Shown piece after piece: positions 37,664-46,986 of a DNA stretch of 64,000 nt. Position 1 is the first letter of the stretch, and each line of letters opens with the position of its first letter. The position numbers and the translations under genes were made by a program. Source of the stretch: CAWINX01 sp963837585. Lineage in GTDB: Bacteria; Actinomycetota; Thermoleophilia; Solirubrobacterales; 70-9. A model generated the notes under the pieces. That model worked only from the letters and a program-made list of their open reading frames with translations, ran no database searches and was not told where the DNA came from. The DNA lies in contig CAWINX010000002.1 of the NCBI GenBank assembly GCA_963837585.1, positions 1 to 64,000 of the forward strand, given 5' to 3'.

Positions 37664-38932
37664 CGCGCCCCGCTGCCACCTTCGCCTTCGGCTTCGGCTT
37701 GAACGGCTGCAGCGCGTTGATGCTCGAGTAGCCGACCAGGTAGAGGCGCCGCCCGTCGGAGATCACCGGCGTGTAGGTGCCGGTCTTGTAGTGGAAGACC
37801 TGCCTGCCGGTCCTCATCTCGTAGCCGTTGGTCGAGCCGTCGGTGAACTCGGCCACATAGACGATGTTGCCGACCGCGGAGAGCGAGCCGATCACCGAGC
37901 CCCCGGCGGAGTGGGACCAGCGGGTCTCGCCGCTCTTCGCGTCGAGCGCGTAGATGTTGCCGTCGAAGGAGCCGATGTAGACGGTCGGCGGGCTGTTGCG
38001 GGTGCGCGCCACGGTCGGGCCGGAGTAGACGTAGCCGCCGGTCGAATGGGTCCAGGCGAGCGTCCCGTCGCTGAGGTCGTAGCTGTAGACGCGGTGGTCG
38101 TTGTTGCCGGCGTAGACGCGCCCAAATGCGACCGCCGGGGTCGAGTAGAACTCGCCCGAGGTCCCGAAGCCCTGCCCGAGCGACCCGCTCTGCCACTTGA
38201 TCTTGCCGGTCTTCGCGTTGACCGCGTTCATGTGGCCGCCGTAGTCGCCGACGTAGAGGATGCCGTGGTAGTAGGCGGGGGCGGACTTGATCGGCCCGCC
38301 CAGGGTCGTCGCCCAGCGCAGGTGGCCGTTGCGCGTGTTCAGGGCGAAGAGCTGGTCGTTCTCGCAACCGAAGTAGACGGTGTCGCCGAGCACCAGCGGC
38401 GAGGACTCCGCCCGGCCCGGCAGCCAGCGCTTCCAGAGCACCCGGCCGGTCTTGGCGTCCAGCTTGACCACGTGGCCGGGGACGAGGTTGACGATGTAGA
38501 GGCGGTGTTTGTAATAGGCCGGCGAGGAGGCGTTGAGGCGGCCGATGCTGCGCTGCCAGAGCAGCTTGCCGGTGTCGGCGTCGAGCGCGAAGGCGTTGCC
38601 GCTGTTGTTGACCGCGTAGAGCTTGCCGTCGGCGTAGACGGGCGGGAACTCGAGCAGCGGCCGCTCGACGTAATGCCAGAGCCGCCGGAAGGGAGGCTTG
38701 ACGCCCTTCGCCGGCAGGTAGCGGGTGCGGGCGGCGTTGTAGCCGAAGATCGGCCAGTTGACCGTCGTCGCCTTCGGCTTCGGCGGCGGCTGGGGTTTGA
38801 AGGTCGGCGGTCTGGTTATGGACGTCGGCGGGGCGCTTCAGCAGCTCGTAGGCGAGCAGCCGATCCCGCCGAGGACGAGGATGCGCGATCGCGAGGGCGG
38901 TCTCCAGCCGTCGGCGGTCGGCGGTCAGCCAT
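37533..38932 (-). CDS. Membrane-anchored PQQ-type beta-propeller protein, frameshifted N-terminus
   Basis: An eight-bladed-type propeller with repeated 'LDAKTG[RK]..W' blade signatures: AFALDADTGKLLWQR, KLDAKTGRVLWKRW, NAVNAKTGKIKWQ, YDLSDGTLAWTHS and ALDAKSGETRWSH. Blade-like strands such as SPAYYKHRLYIVN lie between. Upstream, an anchor segment (ILVLGGIG, LLAYELLKRPADV) and a Pro/Lys linker can be read only by switching frames near 38875 and 38805. The product therefore resembles anchored BamB-like scaffolding proteins of actinobacteria. No PQQ cofactor role is implied. The C-terminus is Arg/Lys-rich and overlaps the convergent glycosyltransferase. Confidence 0.75.
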
Positions 38933-39403
38933 TTGAGGCGTCCTTGGGGGCAGGCAATTGCGTAATCCGGCCCCCGCGCGGCGCTCCGACTCGGTGGCGA
39001 TCCCGTTCAGCAGTTGCTTGACCGCGAGCTTCGTCCCCCCCACCACCGCGAAGCCGCCAACCGGGACGGTCGGGATGGTGCGCACCACGTAGGTGACCTT
39101 GGTCCCGCCGTCCGCCGGGGCGAGCTGCACGGTGCCGACGTGGTCGCGGACCGGTAGACCGGAGATCAGCTTGTAGGAGAAGCGGGTCGGCGGCTGGTAG
39201 GCGATCACCTCCTCGCGCAGCGGCGGTCCGACCGCGCGCAGGACGCGGATCGCCCCGACCCCGTTCGGCGCCGGCTCGCCCTCGCGCTCCAGCTCGACCT
39301 TGCGCATCGGCGTGATGTCCGCGTAGCCGCGATGGTCGGTGAGGACTTCGAAGACGGTCTCGGGCGGCGCCGCGATTTGGCGCTTGAGGCTGAAGCTTGC
39401 CAT
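38930..39403 (-). CDS. SRPBCC-family (START-like) protein
   Basis: Residues 1-140 match the polyketide-cyclase/START fold: MASFSLKRQIAAPPETVFEV, DHRGYADITPMRKVELE, FSYKLISGLPVRDHVG and VTYVVRTIP. These proteins bind hydrophobic ligands; the ligand is unknown. The frame runs on to 38816, but the text after LLNGIATESERRAG is Arg/Pro-rich and overlaps the next gene. I place the end near 38930, with a probable indel near 38990. It lies in a leftward run MBL hydrolase - SRPBCC - PQQ propeller. Confidence 0.7.
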
Positions 39404-39418
39404 CGGCGAGAGGCTACC

Positions 39419-40421
39419 TCAGGCGAGCTTCCACTTCTGCGGGTCGGTGCCCTCGACCTTGACGACCTCGCCGAGCATCGCCAGGTGGTCGAGGCAGGAG
39501 AGGACGATCTGCAGCACCCAGGCGCTGACCGGCGACTTGACCCCGTCGGGGCCGACGATCTCGGCGACGATCTCAAACGCCGGCTTCTCCCCCTCGGCGA
39601 GGGAGGCGCGCACCTTGCCGAGCAGCTCCTCGACCTGGCGGCGGGCCTCGGCGATCTTCGCCTCGGGGTCGCGGAAGGGGCGGCCGTGGCCGGGCAGCAC
39701 GAGGTCGACCTCGAGCGGCTCGATCTCGTCGAGGCCGCGCAGGAACTCGCCGATCGGGTCGGGGCTGTGGCCGTAGTCGAAGAAGAGGACCGTGCGGCCG
39801 AGCAGGTGGTCGCCGGAGATCAGCAGCCGCCGCTCGCGGCTGATGCAGGACGACGTGGGACGGGGCGTGGCCGGGGGTCTCGTGGACCTGCCAGGCGCCG
39901 AGGTCGGTCTCCACCTCGACCCCGGGCAGGAGATCGCGGTCGGGCAGCGCCAGGGCGTCGATCCCGGTCTCCTCGTCGCCGCTGCGGGCCTCCCGGTAGC
40001 GCTCCAGCGAGGCGGGCGGGACGCCGCTCTGGCGGGCTACCTCGATGCGCTGCTCCAGCGCCGCGGCGGGGTCGTCGGCGAGCAGGCGGACGTGCTCCCA
40101 GGCGGGGTGCATCCAGAGCTCGCAACCGGCCGCCTCGACGATCGGCGCGGCGAGCCCGTAGTGGTCGGTGTGGGAGTGGGTGCAGACGAGCAGCCGCACG
40201 TCCTCGAGGCCGAACCCGGCCTGGGCCAACGCCAGGTCGAATTGGCGCAGCCGTCCCTTGCCGCCGATCCCGGTGTCGAAGAGGACGATGCCCCCGTCGG
40301 AGGCGACCGCCCAGGCGTTGCCGTGCGGGACCCCGGGCCAGGGCAGCGCCAGCCGCAGTCGCCAGACGCCGGGCAGCACCCGCTCGGCCCGCGGCGCCTC
40401 CGGCTTTCGATCCCCGCTCAT
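39419..40421 (-). CDS. MBL-fold hydrolase with C-terminal winged-helix-like domain, frameshifted
   Basis: About 334 residues after bridging a frameshift near 39838. Zinc ligands are CTHSHTDHYG (near 80), ETPGHAPSHV, ISGDHLLGRT and the C-terminal LPGHGRPFRD. An extra C-terminal segment (EELLGKVRASLAEGEKPAFE to WKLA) matches the 'BLACT_WH'-like tail of LACTB2-type hydrolases. The metal sites are all kept, so the break is probably a sequence error. Substrate unknown; RNA or thioester hydrolysis is possible in this subfamily. Confidence 0.78.
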
Positions 40422-40485
40422 CGCCGCAATCCTCTCAGGCGCCGTCCGGCCGGGGCGTGAGAACCGTCAAACCCCGCCGATGGAC

Positions 40486-40536
40486 CGCGGTGCAACGCGT
40501 TGGCGTCTTGTCAACACACCAACGCGTTACACCGCG
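40486..40536. repeat. REP-like palindrome C
   Basis: Inverted repeat CGCGGTGCAACGCGTTGG (40486-40503) with partner 40519-40536, one mismatch, 15-nt loop. Same family as the palindromes at 24.7 kb. Confidence 0.88.
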
Positions 40537-40557
40537 AGTTGGAATGAAGAACGAGCC

Positions 40558-40608
40558 CGTGGTGTAACGCGTTGGCGTGCCCTCAGCCCGCTTACGCGTT
40601 ACACCGCG
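40558..40608. repeat. REP-like palindrome D
   Basis: Imperfect inverted repeat beginning CGTGGTGTAACGCGTTGGCG, partner arm ending 40608. It is 21 bp after palindrome C, forming a second doublet, between an MBL hydrolase start and a small membrane-protein stop. Confidence 0.85.
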
Positions 40609-40678
40609 AGACGACTGAGAGCGATGCGGGGCCTTTGGCAGCGGCCCTGTCGAGCGGGGAACGGTCGGCAGGCGGGAC

Positions 40679-40852
40679 TTAGCTGGTGGCCAGGCCGAGG
40701 GCGAGCAGCGGGAAGCCGGCCATCACGCCAAGGAAGGCGCCGATCCCGAGGGCGGTCAGCGTGCGGGTGCCGTGCGATTTCGCGCCGGCGAAGAGGCCGA
40801 CGAGGCACCCGAACCCGGCGATGCCGAGGCCGATCCAGAAGACGGGAGGCAT
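40679..40852 (-). CDS. Small two-helix membrane protein, 57 aa
   Basis: ATG at 40852 (MPPVFWIGLG) to TAA at 40679. Two hydrophobic helices (residues 4-23 and 33-54) are separated by a polar turn GAKSHGTRT. Gly/Ala/Leu composition and the helical hairpin are typical of small actinobacterial membrane proteins of unknown function. It is too short to identify further. It is divergent from the phosphoesterase gene. Confidence 0.5.
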   Translation of the reverse strand: MPPVFWIGLGIAGFGCLVGLFAGAKSHGTRTLTALGIGAFLGVMAGFPLLALGLATS

Positions 40853-40923
40853 GACGGCGGCGAGATTATCGAACCACCCACCGGTAGGCCGGCTCGGGGA
40901 CGCCGAGCGGTAGGTTTTGGGCC

Positions 40924-41521
40924 GTGAAGATCCTCGCCTTCAGCGACCTGCATTGCGACCTCGAGCAGGCGGCCGTCCTGGTCGAGATGGCGGCCGAGGC
41001 CGACGTCGTGATCGGGGCCGGCGACTTCGCCTCCGTGCACTCGGGGCTGGAGGAGACGATCGGCGCGCTGGCGGCGATCGAGGCGCCGACCGTCCTCGTC
41101 CCCGGCAACAACGAGACCGTGGAAGCCCTGCGCGAGGCGGCGCCGGCCTGGCCCGCGGCGACGGTCCTGCACGGCGAGGGCGCCGAGATCGCCGGTATGC
41201 AGTTCTTCGGGCTCGGCGGCGGCGTCCCGGTCACCCCCTGGGAGTGGAGCTTCGACCTCGACGAGGAGGCCGCGGCGGCGATGCTCGCCCCCTGCCCGGA
41301 GGGCGCCGTCCTCGTCCTGCACTCGCCGCCGAAGGGACACTGCGACGAGGGCGGGCCCGGCATGCACTTCGGCAGCGTGGCGCGAGCTGGAGGCGATCGA
41401 GCGGACCTCGCCACGCCTCGCGGTCTGCGGCCACATCCACGAGTCCTGGGGATGCGAAAGCCAAATCGGCGAGACGCCGGTGCGCAACCTCGGTCCCTCT
41501 GGCAGCTGGTTCGAGCTGTAG
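40924..41521 (+). CDS. Metallophosphoesterase, frameshifted
   Basis: A calcineurin-like phosphoesterase of about 198 residues. Metal-binding motifs are FSDLHCD (residues 6-12), GAGDF, VPGNNE, VLHSPPKGH and, after a frame change near 41385, CGHIHES. The corrected end PSGSWFEL at 41521 is typical of YfcE/MJ0936-like members. ATG at 40924. The substrate may be a phosphodiester or nucleotide; the sequence does not say. The frameshift falls between intact motifs and may be an error. Confidence 0.85.
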
Positions 41522-41539
41522 ACTGCCGCCCTTCCGGAA

Positions 41540-41670
41540 TACCGGTACGCCGAATCTCGGGCCCGGCCCGAGAGCGGGGGAACCAGACAGTTTGGGGCGA
41601 ACCCCTACAAGGGGGCGCAGGCTCCTCCAGCGCCAGCCCGACAGCTAACCCCGCAGGCCGACGAAGGAGA
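41540..41670 (+). promoter_or_regulatory. c-di-AMP (ydaO-yuaA) riboswitch
   Basis: The leader before the M23-like gene has the hallmarks of the actinobacterial cyclic di-AMP riboswitch. These are a GC stem (TCGGGCCCGGCCCGA), GGGGGAACCAGACAG, TTTGGGGCGAACCCC, and the conserved 3' block AGCCCGACAGCTAACCCCGC with AGGC and GAAGGAG, the last serving also as the ribosome-binding site. Such elements are off-switches controlling cell-wall hydrolases in this phylum. Assignment is from pattern memory without a covariance-model run. Confidence 0.85.
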
Positions 41671-41675
41671 CTGGT

Positions 41676-42382
41676 TTGCGTACGCCCACGCACAAGTCGA
41701 AGGCGATACTCGGACCGCGATGGCGATCGCGGCGATCGCGATCGCTCCGTCGGCCGCCCTGGGCCAGGTCGCCGGTGGCGCCGGACCGGCCGGGACCACG
41801 CCCACGCCAACCGATCCCGCCGGCCACCGCGTCCCGACCGCGCCGCCCCATTGCTCGAGCGGCGCCGGCGCCCTCGGCGGCATCTCGATCCAGGCCGGCA
41901 GCTGCGGACACGGCTACGTCAACCCGCTGCGGCGCAACCGCTGGGCGGTGAGCAGAATCGACATGGGCATCGACCTGATGCCGATCCGGCGCACGCCGGT
42001 GGTCGCGATCGGCGACGCCAAGATCATCGGCTCCTCGATGCACAGCGGCTGGCCGGGCGGCGCCTTCCTCTGGTACCGACTGCTCAACGGCGACCACGCC
42101 GGCGCGATCGTCTACGTGGCCGAGCACCTGCGGAACCTCGCCCCGGCGGGAACCCGGGTCAGGGCCGGCCAGATCATCGCCACCGCCGTGCCCGGCTGGC
42201 CCGGGACCGAGTGGGGCTGGGCGACGCCGAACGGCAGCCCGCGGGCCTACCCCTGCTACCACGAAGGCATGCCGACCAACTCGGGCCGAACGATGGTCCG
42301 CTTCCTGATGTCGCTGGGCGCCAGGGGCTTCAGCAGCCGGCCCAAGCCGGGGCCGAACGCGCCGGTCGGCAAGCGCTGCTGA
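41676..42382 (+). CDS. Secreted M23-like peptidase, riboswitch-controlled, frameshifted
   Basis: TTG at 41676 follows GGAGA by 5 nt and opens RTPTHKSKAILG. A one-base loss near 41713 then shifts the frame to a hydrophobic stretch (MAIAAIAIAPSAALG) that completes a signal peptide. The mature domain resembles LytM/M23 metallopeptidases: RIDMGIDLMP, VVAIGDAKIIG, VYVAEHL and AGTRVRAGQIIATA. The first zinc His position is replaced by Met in that reading (D-M-G-I-D), so catalysis is uncertain. Peptidoglycan binding or cleavage fits the c-di-AMP control. Confidence 0.7.
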
Positions 42383-42386
42383 ACGA

Positions 42387-43385
42387 CTAGGAGACGGTCC
42401 AGGTGTCGCCGGAGCGCAGCAGCTCGTCGACATCGGCGAGCGAGGCGCTCGCGTGGGCCGCCGCCAGCTCCTCCTGGCGCCCCGCCCCGTAGACCGGCCG
42501 CACGACGTCGCGCAGGACGCCGATCGGGGTCGGCCCGGTCGGGCGCTCGGCGAGGCGGGCCAGGGCGGTCGCGTAGCTGGGGTCCTCGACGTGGGCGTCA
42601 TGGACGACCAGGGCGTCCTCCCCCACCTCGGCGACCTCGGCCAGCTCGAGCTGGCCGTCGGCGCCGCGGATCACCCCGCGCTCGCCCTCGGCGCCGAAGC
42701 GGATCGGCTCGCCGTGCTCGAGGCGGATCTGGTTCGGCCGCCCCTCCTTGCCGCGCACCGCGTCGAAGGCGCCGTCGTTGAAGACGTTGCAGTTCTGGTA
42801 GATCTCGACGAAGGCCGAGCCCTCGTGCTCGGCGGCGGCGCGCAGCACGCTCGCCACGTGCTTCTTCTCGACGTCGATCGTGCGGGCGACGAAGGAGGCC
42901 TCGGCGCCGAGCGCCAGCGCCGCCGGGTTGAAGGGATGGTCCTCGGAGCCGAACGGCGTCGACTTGGTGATCTTGCCGACCTCGCTGGTCGGCGAGTACT
43001 GGCCCTTGGTGAGGCCGTAGATCTGGTTGTTGAAGAGCAGCAGCTTGATCGGCACGTTGCGGCGCAGGGCGTGGATCAGGTGGTTGCCGCCGATCGAGAG
43101 CGCGTCGCCGTCGCCACTCACCACCCAGACCGAGAGGTCGTCGCGGGCGGTCGCGATCCCGGTCGCCAGTGCCAGCGCGCGGCCGTGGATGCCGTGCATC
43201 CCGTAGGTGTCCATGTAATAGACGAAGCGCCCGGCGCAGCCGATCCCGGAGACGAAGACGGTCTTCTCGGGCGGCACGCCCAGCTCGGGCATCAGCGCCT
43301 GGACGCCGGCGAGGATCGCGTAGTCGCCGCAGCCCGGGCACCAGCGAGTCTCCTGGTCGGACTGGAAGTCGGCCTTGGTCAGCAT
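42387..43385 (-). CDS. korB: 2-oxoacid:ferredoxin oxidoreductase, beta subunit
   Basis: The thiamine-diphosphate-binding subunit that oxidises a 2-oxoacid (2-oxoglutarate in the actinobacterial KorAB type) and passes electrons to ferredoxin. The 332-residue protein has WCPGCGDYAILAG (cluster-ligand Cys pair), VSGIGCAGRF and the ThDP motif GDGDALSIGGNH...NNQIYGLTKGQ. A long C-terminal region is usual for this group. ATG at 43385 overlaps the korA stop by 7 bp. Intact. The substrate is inferred from family resemblance only. Confidence 0.9.
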   Translation of the reverse strand: MLTKADFQSDQETRWCPGCGDYAILAGVQALMPELGVPPEKTVFVSGIGCAGRFVYYMDTYGMHGIHGRALALATGIATARDDLSVWVVSGDGDALSIGGNHLIHALRRNVPIKLLLFNNQIYGLTKGQYSPTSEVGKITKSTPFGSEDHPFNPAALALGAEASFVARTIDVEKKHVASVLRAAAEHEGSAFVEIYQNCNVFNDGAFDAVRGKEGRPNQIRLEHGEPIRFGAEGERGVIRGADGQLELAEVAEVGEDALVVHDAHVEDPSYATALARLAERPTGPTPIGVLRDVVRPVYGAGRQEELAAAHASASLADVDELLRSGDTWTVS

Positions 43386-45212
43386 TGGAGGATCGCCTCC
43401 TCCAGCTCCTCGGCGAAGATCGGCACGCCCTCGACTTTGTCGTAGCCGATGGCGTCGACGAGGAACTCGGCGCGGATCATCCCCAGCAGCTGGCCGGTGT
43501 TCATCTCCGGAATCAGCACCTTGTCGAAGGCGCGGACGACCTCGCCGGTGTTGGCCGGCAGCGGGTCGAGGTGGCGCAGGTGGGCGGTCGCCAGCGGGAT
43601 GCCGCGCTCGCGCACCCGCCGCGCCGCGGCCTGGACGACGCCGTAGGTCGAGCCCCAGCCCAGCACCAGCAGCTCGGCGCCCTCGTCGGCGTCGGCCTCC
43701 AGCGGCGGGATATCCTCGGCCAGCCTGTCGAGCTTCTCCTGGCGCAGCCGCGTCATCAGCGCGTGGTTGCCCGGGTCGTAGCTGATGTTGCCGCTGCCGT
43801 TCTCCTTCTCGAGGCCGCCGATCCGGTGCTGGAGGCCGGGCGTGCCGGGGATCGCCCAGGGCCGGGCGCCGTTCTCGTCGCGCAGGTAGGGGAGGAACTC
43901 GTCGCCGGCGTTCGGCCCCTCCGCGAAGCGCGGGTCGAGGTCGGGCAGGTCGTCGGTGGTGGGGAGCCGCCAGGGCTCGGAGGAGTTGGCGAGGAAGGTG
44001 TCGCTGAGCAGGATCACCGGGGTGCGGTAGCGGATCGCCACCCGCACCGCCTCGACCGCGGAGTCGAAGCAGTCGGCGGGGGTCGCGGCGGCGATCACCG
44101 GCAAGCGGCGACTCGCCGTGGCGGCCGTGGATCGCCATCAGCAGGTCGGTCTGCTCGGTCTTGGTCGGCATCCCGGTCGAGGGGCCGGCGCGCTGCACGT
44201 CGACGATCACCAGCGGCAGCTCCATCATCGCCGCCAGGCCGATCGTCTCCGCCTTCAGGTCCATGCCGGGGCCGCTGGTCGCGGTGATCCCGAGCCGGCC
44301 GGCGAAGGAGGCGCCGAGCGCCATGCCGACAGCGGCGATCTCGTCCTCGGCCTGGGCGGTGAAGACGCCGAAGCGCTCGTGGCGGGCCAGGTGGTGGAGC
44401 AGCTCGGAGGCCGGGGTGATCGGGTAGGTGGCGAAGAGCGGCTGCAGGCCGCTCTTGACGCTGGCCGCGATCAGGCCCAGCGCCAGCGCCTGGGTGCCGT
44501 CGACGTTGCGGTACTCGCCGGGAGCGAGCGGCGCCGGCTCGATCTCGATCCGGGTGACGGCCAGCTCGGCCGTCTCGCCGAAGTTGTAGCCGGCTTTGAG
44601 GGCGGCGAGGTTGGCCGCGAGGATCGTCGGATGCTTGGCGAACTTGGCCTCCAGCCAGGAGATCGTCGCCTCGACCGGGCGGCCGAACATCCAGGAGACG
44701 AGGCCGAGGGCGAAGATGTTCTTGGTCCGCTGCGCCTCGGCGGGTTTGAGGCCGTCGATGTCCTCGGTGGCGCGCGTCGTCATCGAGGTCATCGGCACGC
44801 GGAAGACCTGGTAGCCGTCGAGCGAGTCGTCGTCGAGCGGGTTCGCCTCGTAGCCGGCCTTGCGCAGGTTGTTGTCGGTGAAGGCGTCCTCGTTGAGGAT
44901 CAGCGTGCCGCCCGGCTCCAGCGCCGCCAGGTTTGCTTTCAGCGCCGCCGGGTTCATCGCCACCAGCGTGTTGGGGTGGTCGCCGGGGGTGAGGATGTCG
45001 CGCGAGGCGAAGTGGATCTGGAAGGCGGAGACGCCGTGCGGCGTGCCCGCGGGGGCGCGAATCTCGGCCGGGAAGTCGGGCAGGGTCGAGAGGTCGTTGC
45101 CGACCTGCGCGGTGGCGGCGGTGAAGCGGCCGCCGACCAGCTGCATGCCATCGCCGGAATCCCCGGCGAACCGGACGATTACCCTCTCTTGCTTCTTGCC
45201 AGTCGTCGCCAC
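43379..45212 (-). CDS. korA: 2-oxoacid:ferredoxin oxidoreductase, fused gamma-alpha subunit, frameshifted
   Basis: About 610 residues. The N-terminal gamma domain (VIVRFAGDSGDGMQLVGGRF) is fused to the alpha/pyrimidine domain (ATYPITPASELLHHLARHER, TSGPGMDLKAETIGLA, VDVQRAGPSTGMPTKTEQTD), as in actinobacterial KorA. The frame breaks near 44105 (after HGRHGES) and resumes at PVIAAATPADCFD through to 43379. GTG at 45212 is chosen over the longer frame, because the upstream residues are promoter-like. Electron acceptor and substrate as for korB. Confidence 0.88.
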
Positions 45213-45455
45213 GTATCGGCGCGGCGCCTCAGCCGGCCAATACACGACGGTAGCAGTCCGGTTTGATGGGGAAGTTAAGTGCGAAACCCCCGCTCATGAC
45301 TCATACAGCCGTTGAGCGTCCGAACCGACGCTGCTAACGTCACCGCATCTCGATTCGGCGACACGCTCTCTGCCTCGCACTGACGGCAAGCGCCGTGGGG
45401 CCGGGGTCGCCGCCGCTCCCGCGCGGCCGGAACCGCCGCTTCGATCGGGCCCCTC

Positions 45456-46409
45456 GTGCTCACCGGCGGCGGCAACCTCCCCGCGATCCAGGTCCCGAGC
45501 TCCTCGCTGCTGTCCTTCTCGAACTCGATCCAGGGCAAACTTCCCTCGAAGGCCTACGGCGGGCGCGGATACACGCCCCATTCGGCGTCGGAGCTGACGA
45601 TTACCAAGCTGGTCGACAGCGCGACGCCAAAGCTGGCGAAGGCCGCCGCCAAGGGCACCCACTTCAAGCAGGCGTCGCTCTCCTGGACGAGCGACGGCGG
45701 CCACGGCCTCTGCCTCACCGACGCCTACGTCACCTCGGACCAGGTCGCTTCAAGCGGGAACGGACAAACGCTCAAGGAGAAGATCGCGATCGGCTACGCG
45801 AAGGCGAAGATCACAGCGGGAAGCAAGCCGCCGTGCGGCGGCGGCAAGGCTCCGCCCGTCGTGGCGACGCTTCTGCGTGTCGGCAAGCGCGGCTCGTCCC
45901 TGCTGGCCAGGGTCGACTGCCTGAGCGCCCGTTGCAAGGGGAGACTCACCATCTCCCTGCCGCGGTCCGCATGTCCGAGGGGGAGAAGGCCCTGCTCGAC
46001 GCGGGTCGGCCTGGGCGGCGCCGGCAAGTTCTCGATGGGCGACGGCAGCGTCAAAATCTTCCGCCTCGCCGTCCCCTCCCCGCTGAGGAAATGGGTGACG
46101 GGACACAGGCGCACCCTGCACGGGGCGATCATCGTCGTCGTCCGCGGCCGGCGCACCGCTCTGGTTCAACGAGGCTTGCTCCTCCCGGCCGTGAGGCTGC
46201 TGCCGGCGGGGGTGCGCTCGGAGACGCTGAGGAGAGCGGCGAGCAAACACAGGCGCTGTAGCTTTACGAGCTGCGCTGGCGCGCGTCGGTCGGCACCCCA
46301 CCGTCCGTCACGGTGTGTCCGGCACGCTCACGCCCCCCCGCGCGGGCGCGCAGGTGACGCTCACCTACACGCCCGTCATCCGGGCCCTCCCCGCTGCCCG
46401 CTCCGATGA
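45456..46409 (+). CDS. Secreted protein with Hcp1-like domain, frameshifted ends
   Basis: Residues 1-125 resemble the Hcp1/type VI tube fold: FSNSIQGKLPSKAYGGRG, SELTITKLVDSATPKLAKAA, GTHFKQASLSW, LTDAYVTSDQ and EKIAIGYAKAKI. A second domain follows with 'VDCLSARCKGRLTISLP' (Cys pair), of a type common in actinobacterial secreted proteins. The true start lies upstream: a signal-like stretch (ALCLALTASAVG) reads in another frame at 45375-45410. After about 46200 the frame is probably wrong, because an Ig-like domain continues in a different frame. There is no type VI apparatus nearby, so a secreted tube-like ring is speculation. Confidence 0.5.
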   Translation: MLTGGGNLPAIQVPSSSLLSFSNSIQGKLPSKAYGGRGYTPHSASELTITKLVDSATPKLAKAAAKGTHFKQASLSWTSDGGHGLCLTDAYVTSDQVASSGNGQTLKEKIAIGYAKAKITAGSKPPCGGGKAPPVVATLLRVGKRGSSLLARVDCLSARCKGRLTISLPRSACPRGRRPCSTRVGLGGAGKFSMGDGSVKIFRLAVPSPLRKWVTGHRRTLHGAIIVVVRGRRTALVQRGLLLPAVRLLPAGVRSETLRRAASKHRRCSFTSCAGARRSAPHRPSRCVRHAHAPPRGRAGDAHLHARHPGPPRCPLR

Positions 46410-46569
46410 GTCGACTCGGTCGCGACCGACGCGGCACGGCGACTTCAGCGAGAACTTCGATCGCCATCAGGGCGGCAGCGACTACAGCTGGAGCGTGGTC
46501 GCGAGCATCGCCGCCGGCGACGGATACGCCGCCGCCCAGTCCGCCTCCTGCTCGATCCCGATCCCCTAA
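46262..46569 (+). pseudogene. Ig-like C-terminal domain fragment
   Basis: LYELRWRASVGTPPSVTV then SGTLTPPRAGAQVTLTYTP, and after indels GDFSENFDRHQGGSDYSWSV and AAAQSASCSIPIP to a TAA at 46569. This is the shape of bacterial Ig-like or carbohydrate-binding domains ('v.GtltPp..ga.Vtl.y.....'). It probably belongs to the preceding secreted protein, separated from it by frameshifts and a stop near 46261. Confidence 0.4.
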
Positions 46570-46582
46570 CCGCCGGTTGGAC

Positions 46583-46738
46583 TCAGTCGGAGCCCTCCCG
46601 GCGATCCGGATCGAAGACAGCATCGACGTCGCGGGTGGCGCGCACCACCCCGTGGCGGATCAGGGCGATGCCGCCGATCAGCACATAGCGGACGCCGGCG
46701 CGGTTGAGGTCTTCGAGGATCTGGCCGAAGCCGCTCAC
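46583..46738 (-). pseudogene. Truncated nucleotidyltransferase, 51 aa
   Basis: GTG at 46738 opens 51 residues reading RAGVRYVLIGGIALIRHGVV then RATRDVDAVFDPD, the first third of an AbiEii/MNT-type nucleotidyltransferase (GG helix and D-x-D metal motif). It then stops. The usual 150-250 residue body is missing, so it is a remnant or a start-only fragment. Its start overlaps the stop of the 83-residue gene by 3 bp (GTGA). Confidence 0.5.
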
Positions 46739-46986
46739 CGATCGAGGGCGGCGAGCCGCGCCGCCTGCTCGCTGAGTGCGACGCCCTCGGCGAGGAGCTC
46801 GTCGGGGTCGCGGGCGGCGTCGCGAATCAACCGGTAGCGCCGCCAGGCCTCGCCGGCCGCGGCGTCGTCATGCCGTGCCTCGGCGGCGCGGGCGGCGTCG
46901 GCGGCCTCCGCAAGCGCTGCGCTGGGAGTGCATGAGCCATCGGAGCGAGGATACCCGGCTGCGACGCTTGGATATGGTCGTCGCAT
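46735..46986 (-). CDS. Hypothetical helical protein, 83 aa
   Basis: Reads AALAEAADAARAAEARHDDA, then GEAWRRYRLIRDAARDPDEL and SEQAARLAALDR, an Ala/Arg/Asp-rich helical protein. Coupling to a nucleotidyltransferase start suggests a small partner or antitoxin. The nominal ATG at 46986 shares the palindrome CATG with the ATG of the divergent flavoprotein at 46985, so one of the two starts is probably elsewhere. Confidence 0.35.
   Translation of the reverse strand: MRRPYPSVAAGYPRSDGSCTPSAALAEAADAARAAEARHDDAAAGEAWRRYRLIRDAARDPDELLAEGVALSEQAARLAALDR

Noticed and set aside
37533..38932. PQQ-dependent alcohol dehydrogenase
   Set aside because: The propeller blades match, but no PQQ-binding residues, calcium site or cytochrome domain are visible. 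A BamB-like scaffold fits better.
45456..46409. Part of a type VI secretion system
   Set aside because: Only the Hcp-like fold is present. No sheath, baseplate, VgrG or ClpV genes are in the window, and the protein appears to be Sec-exported.
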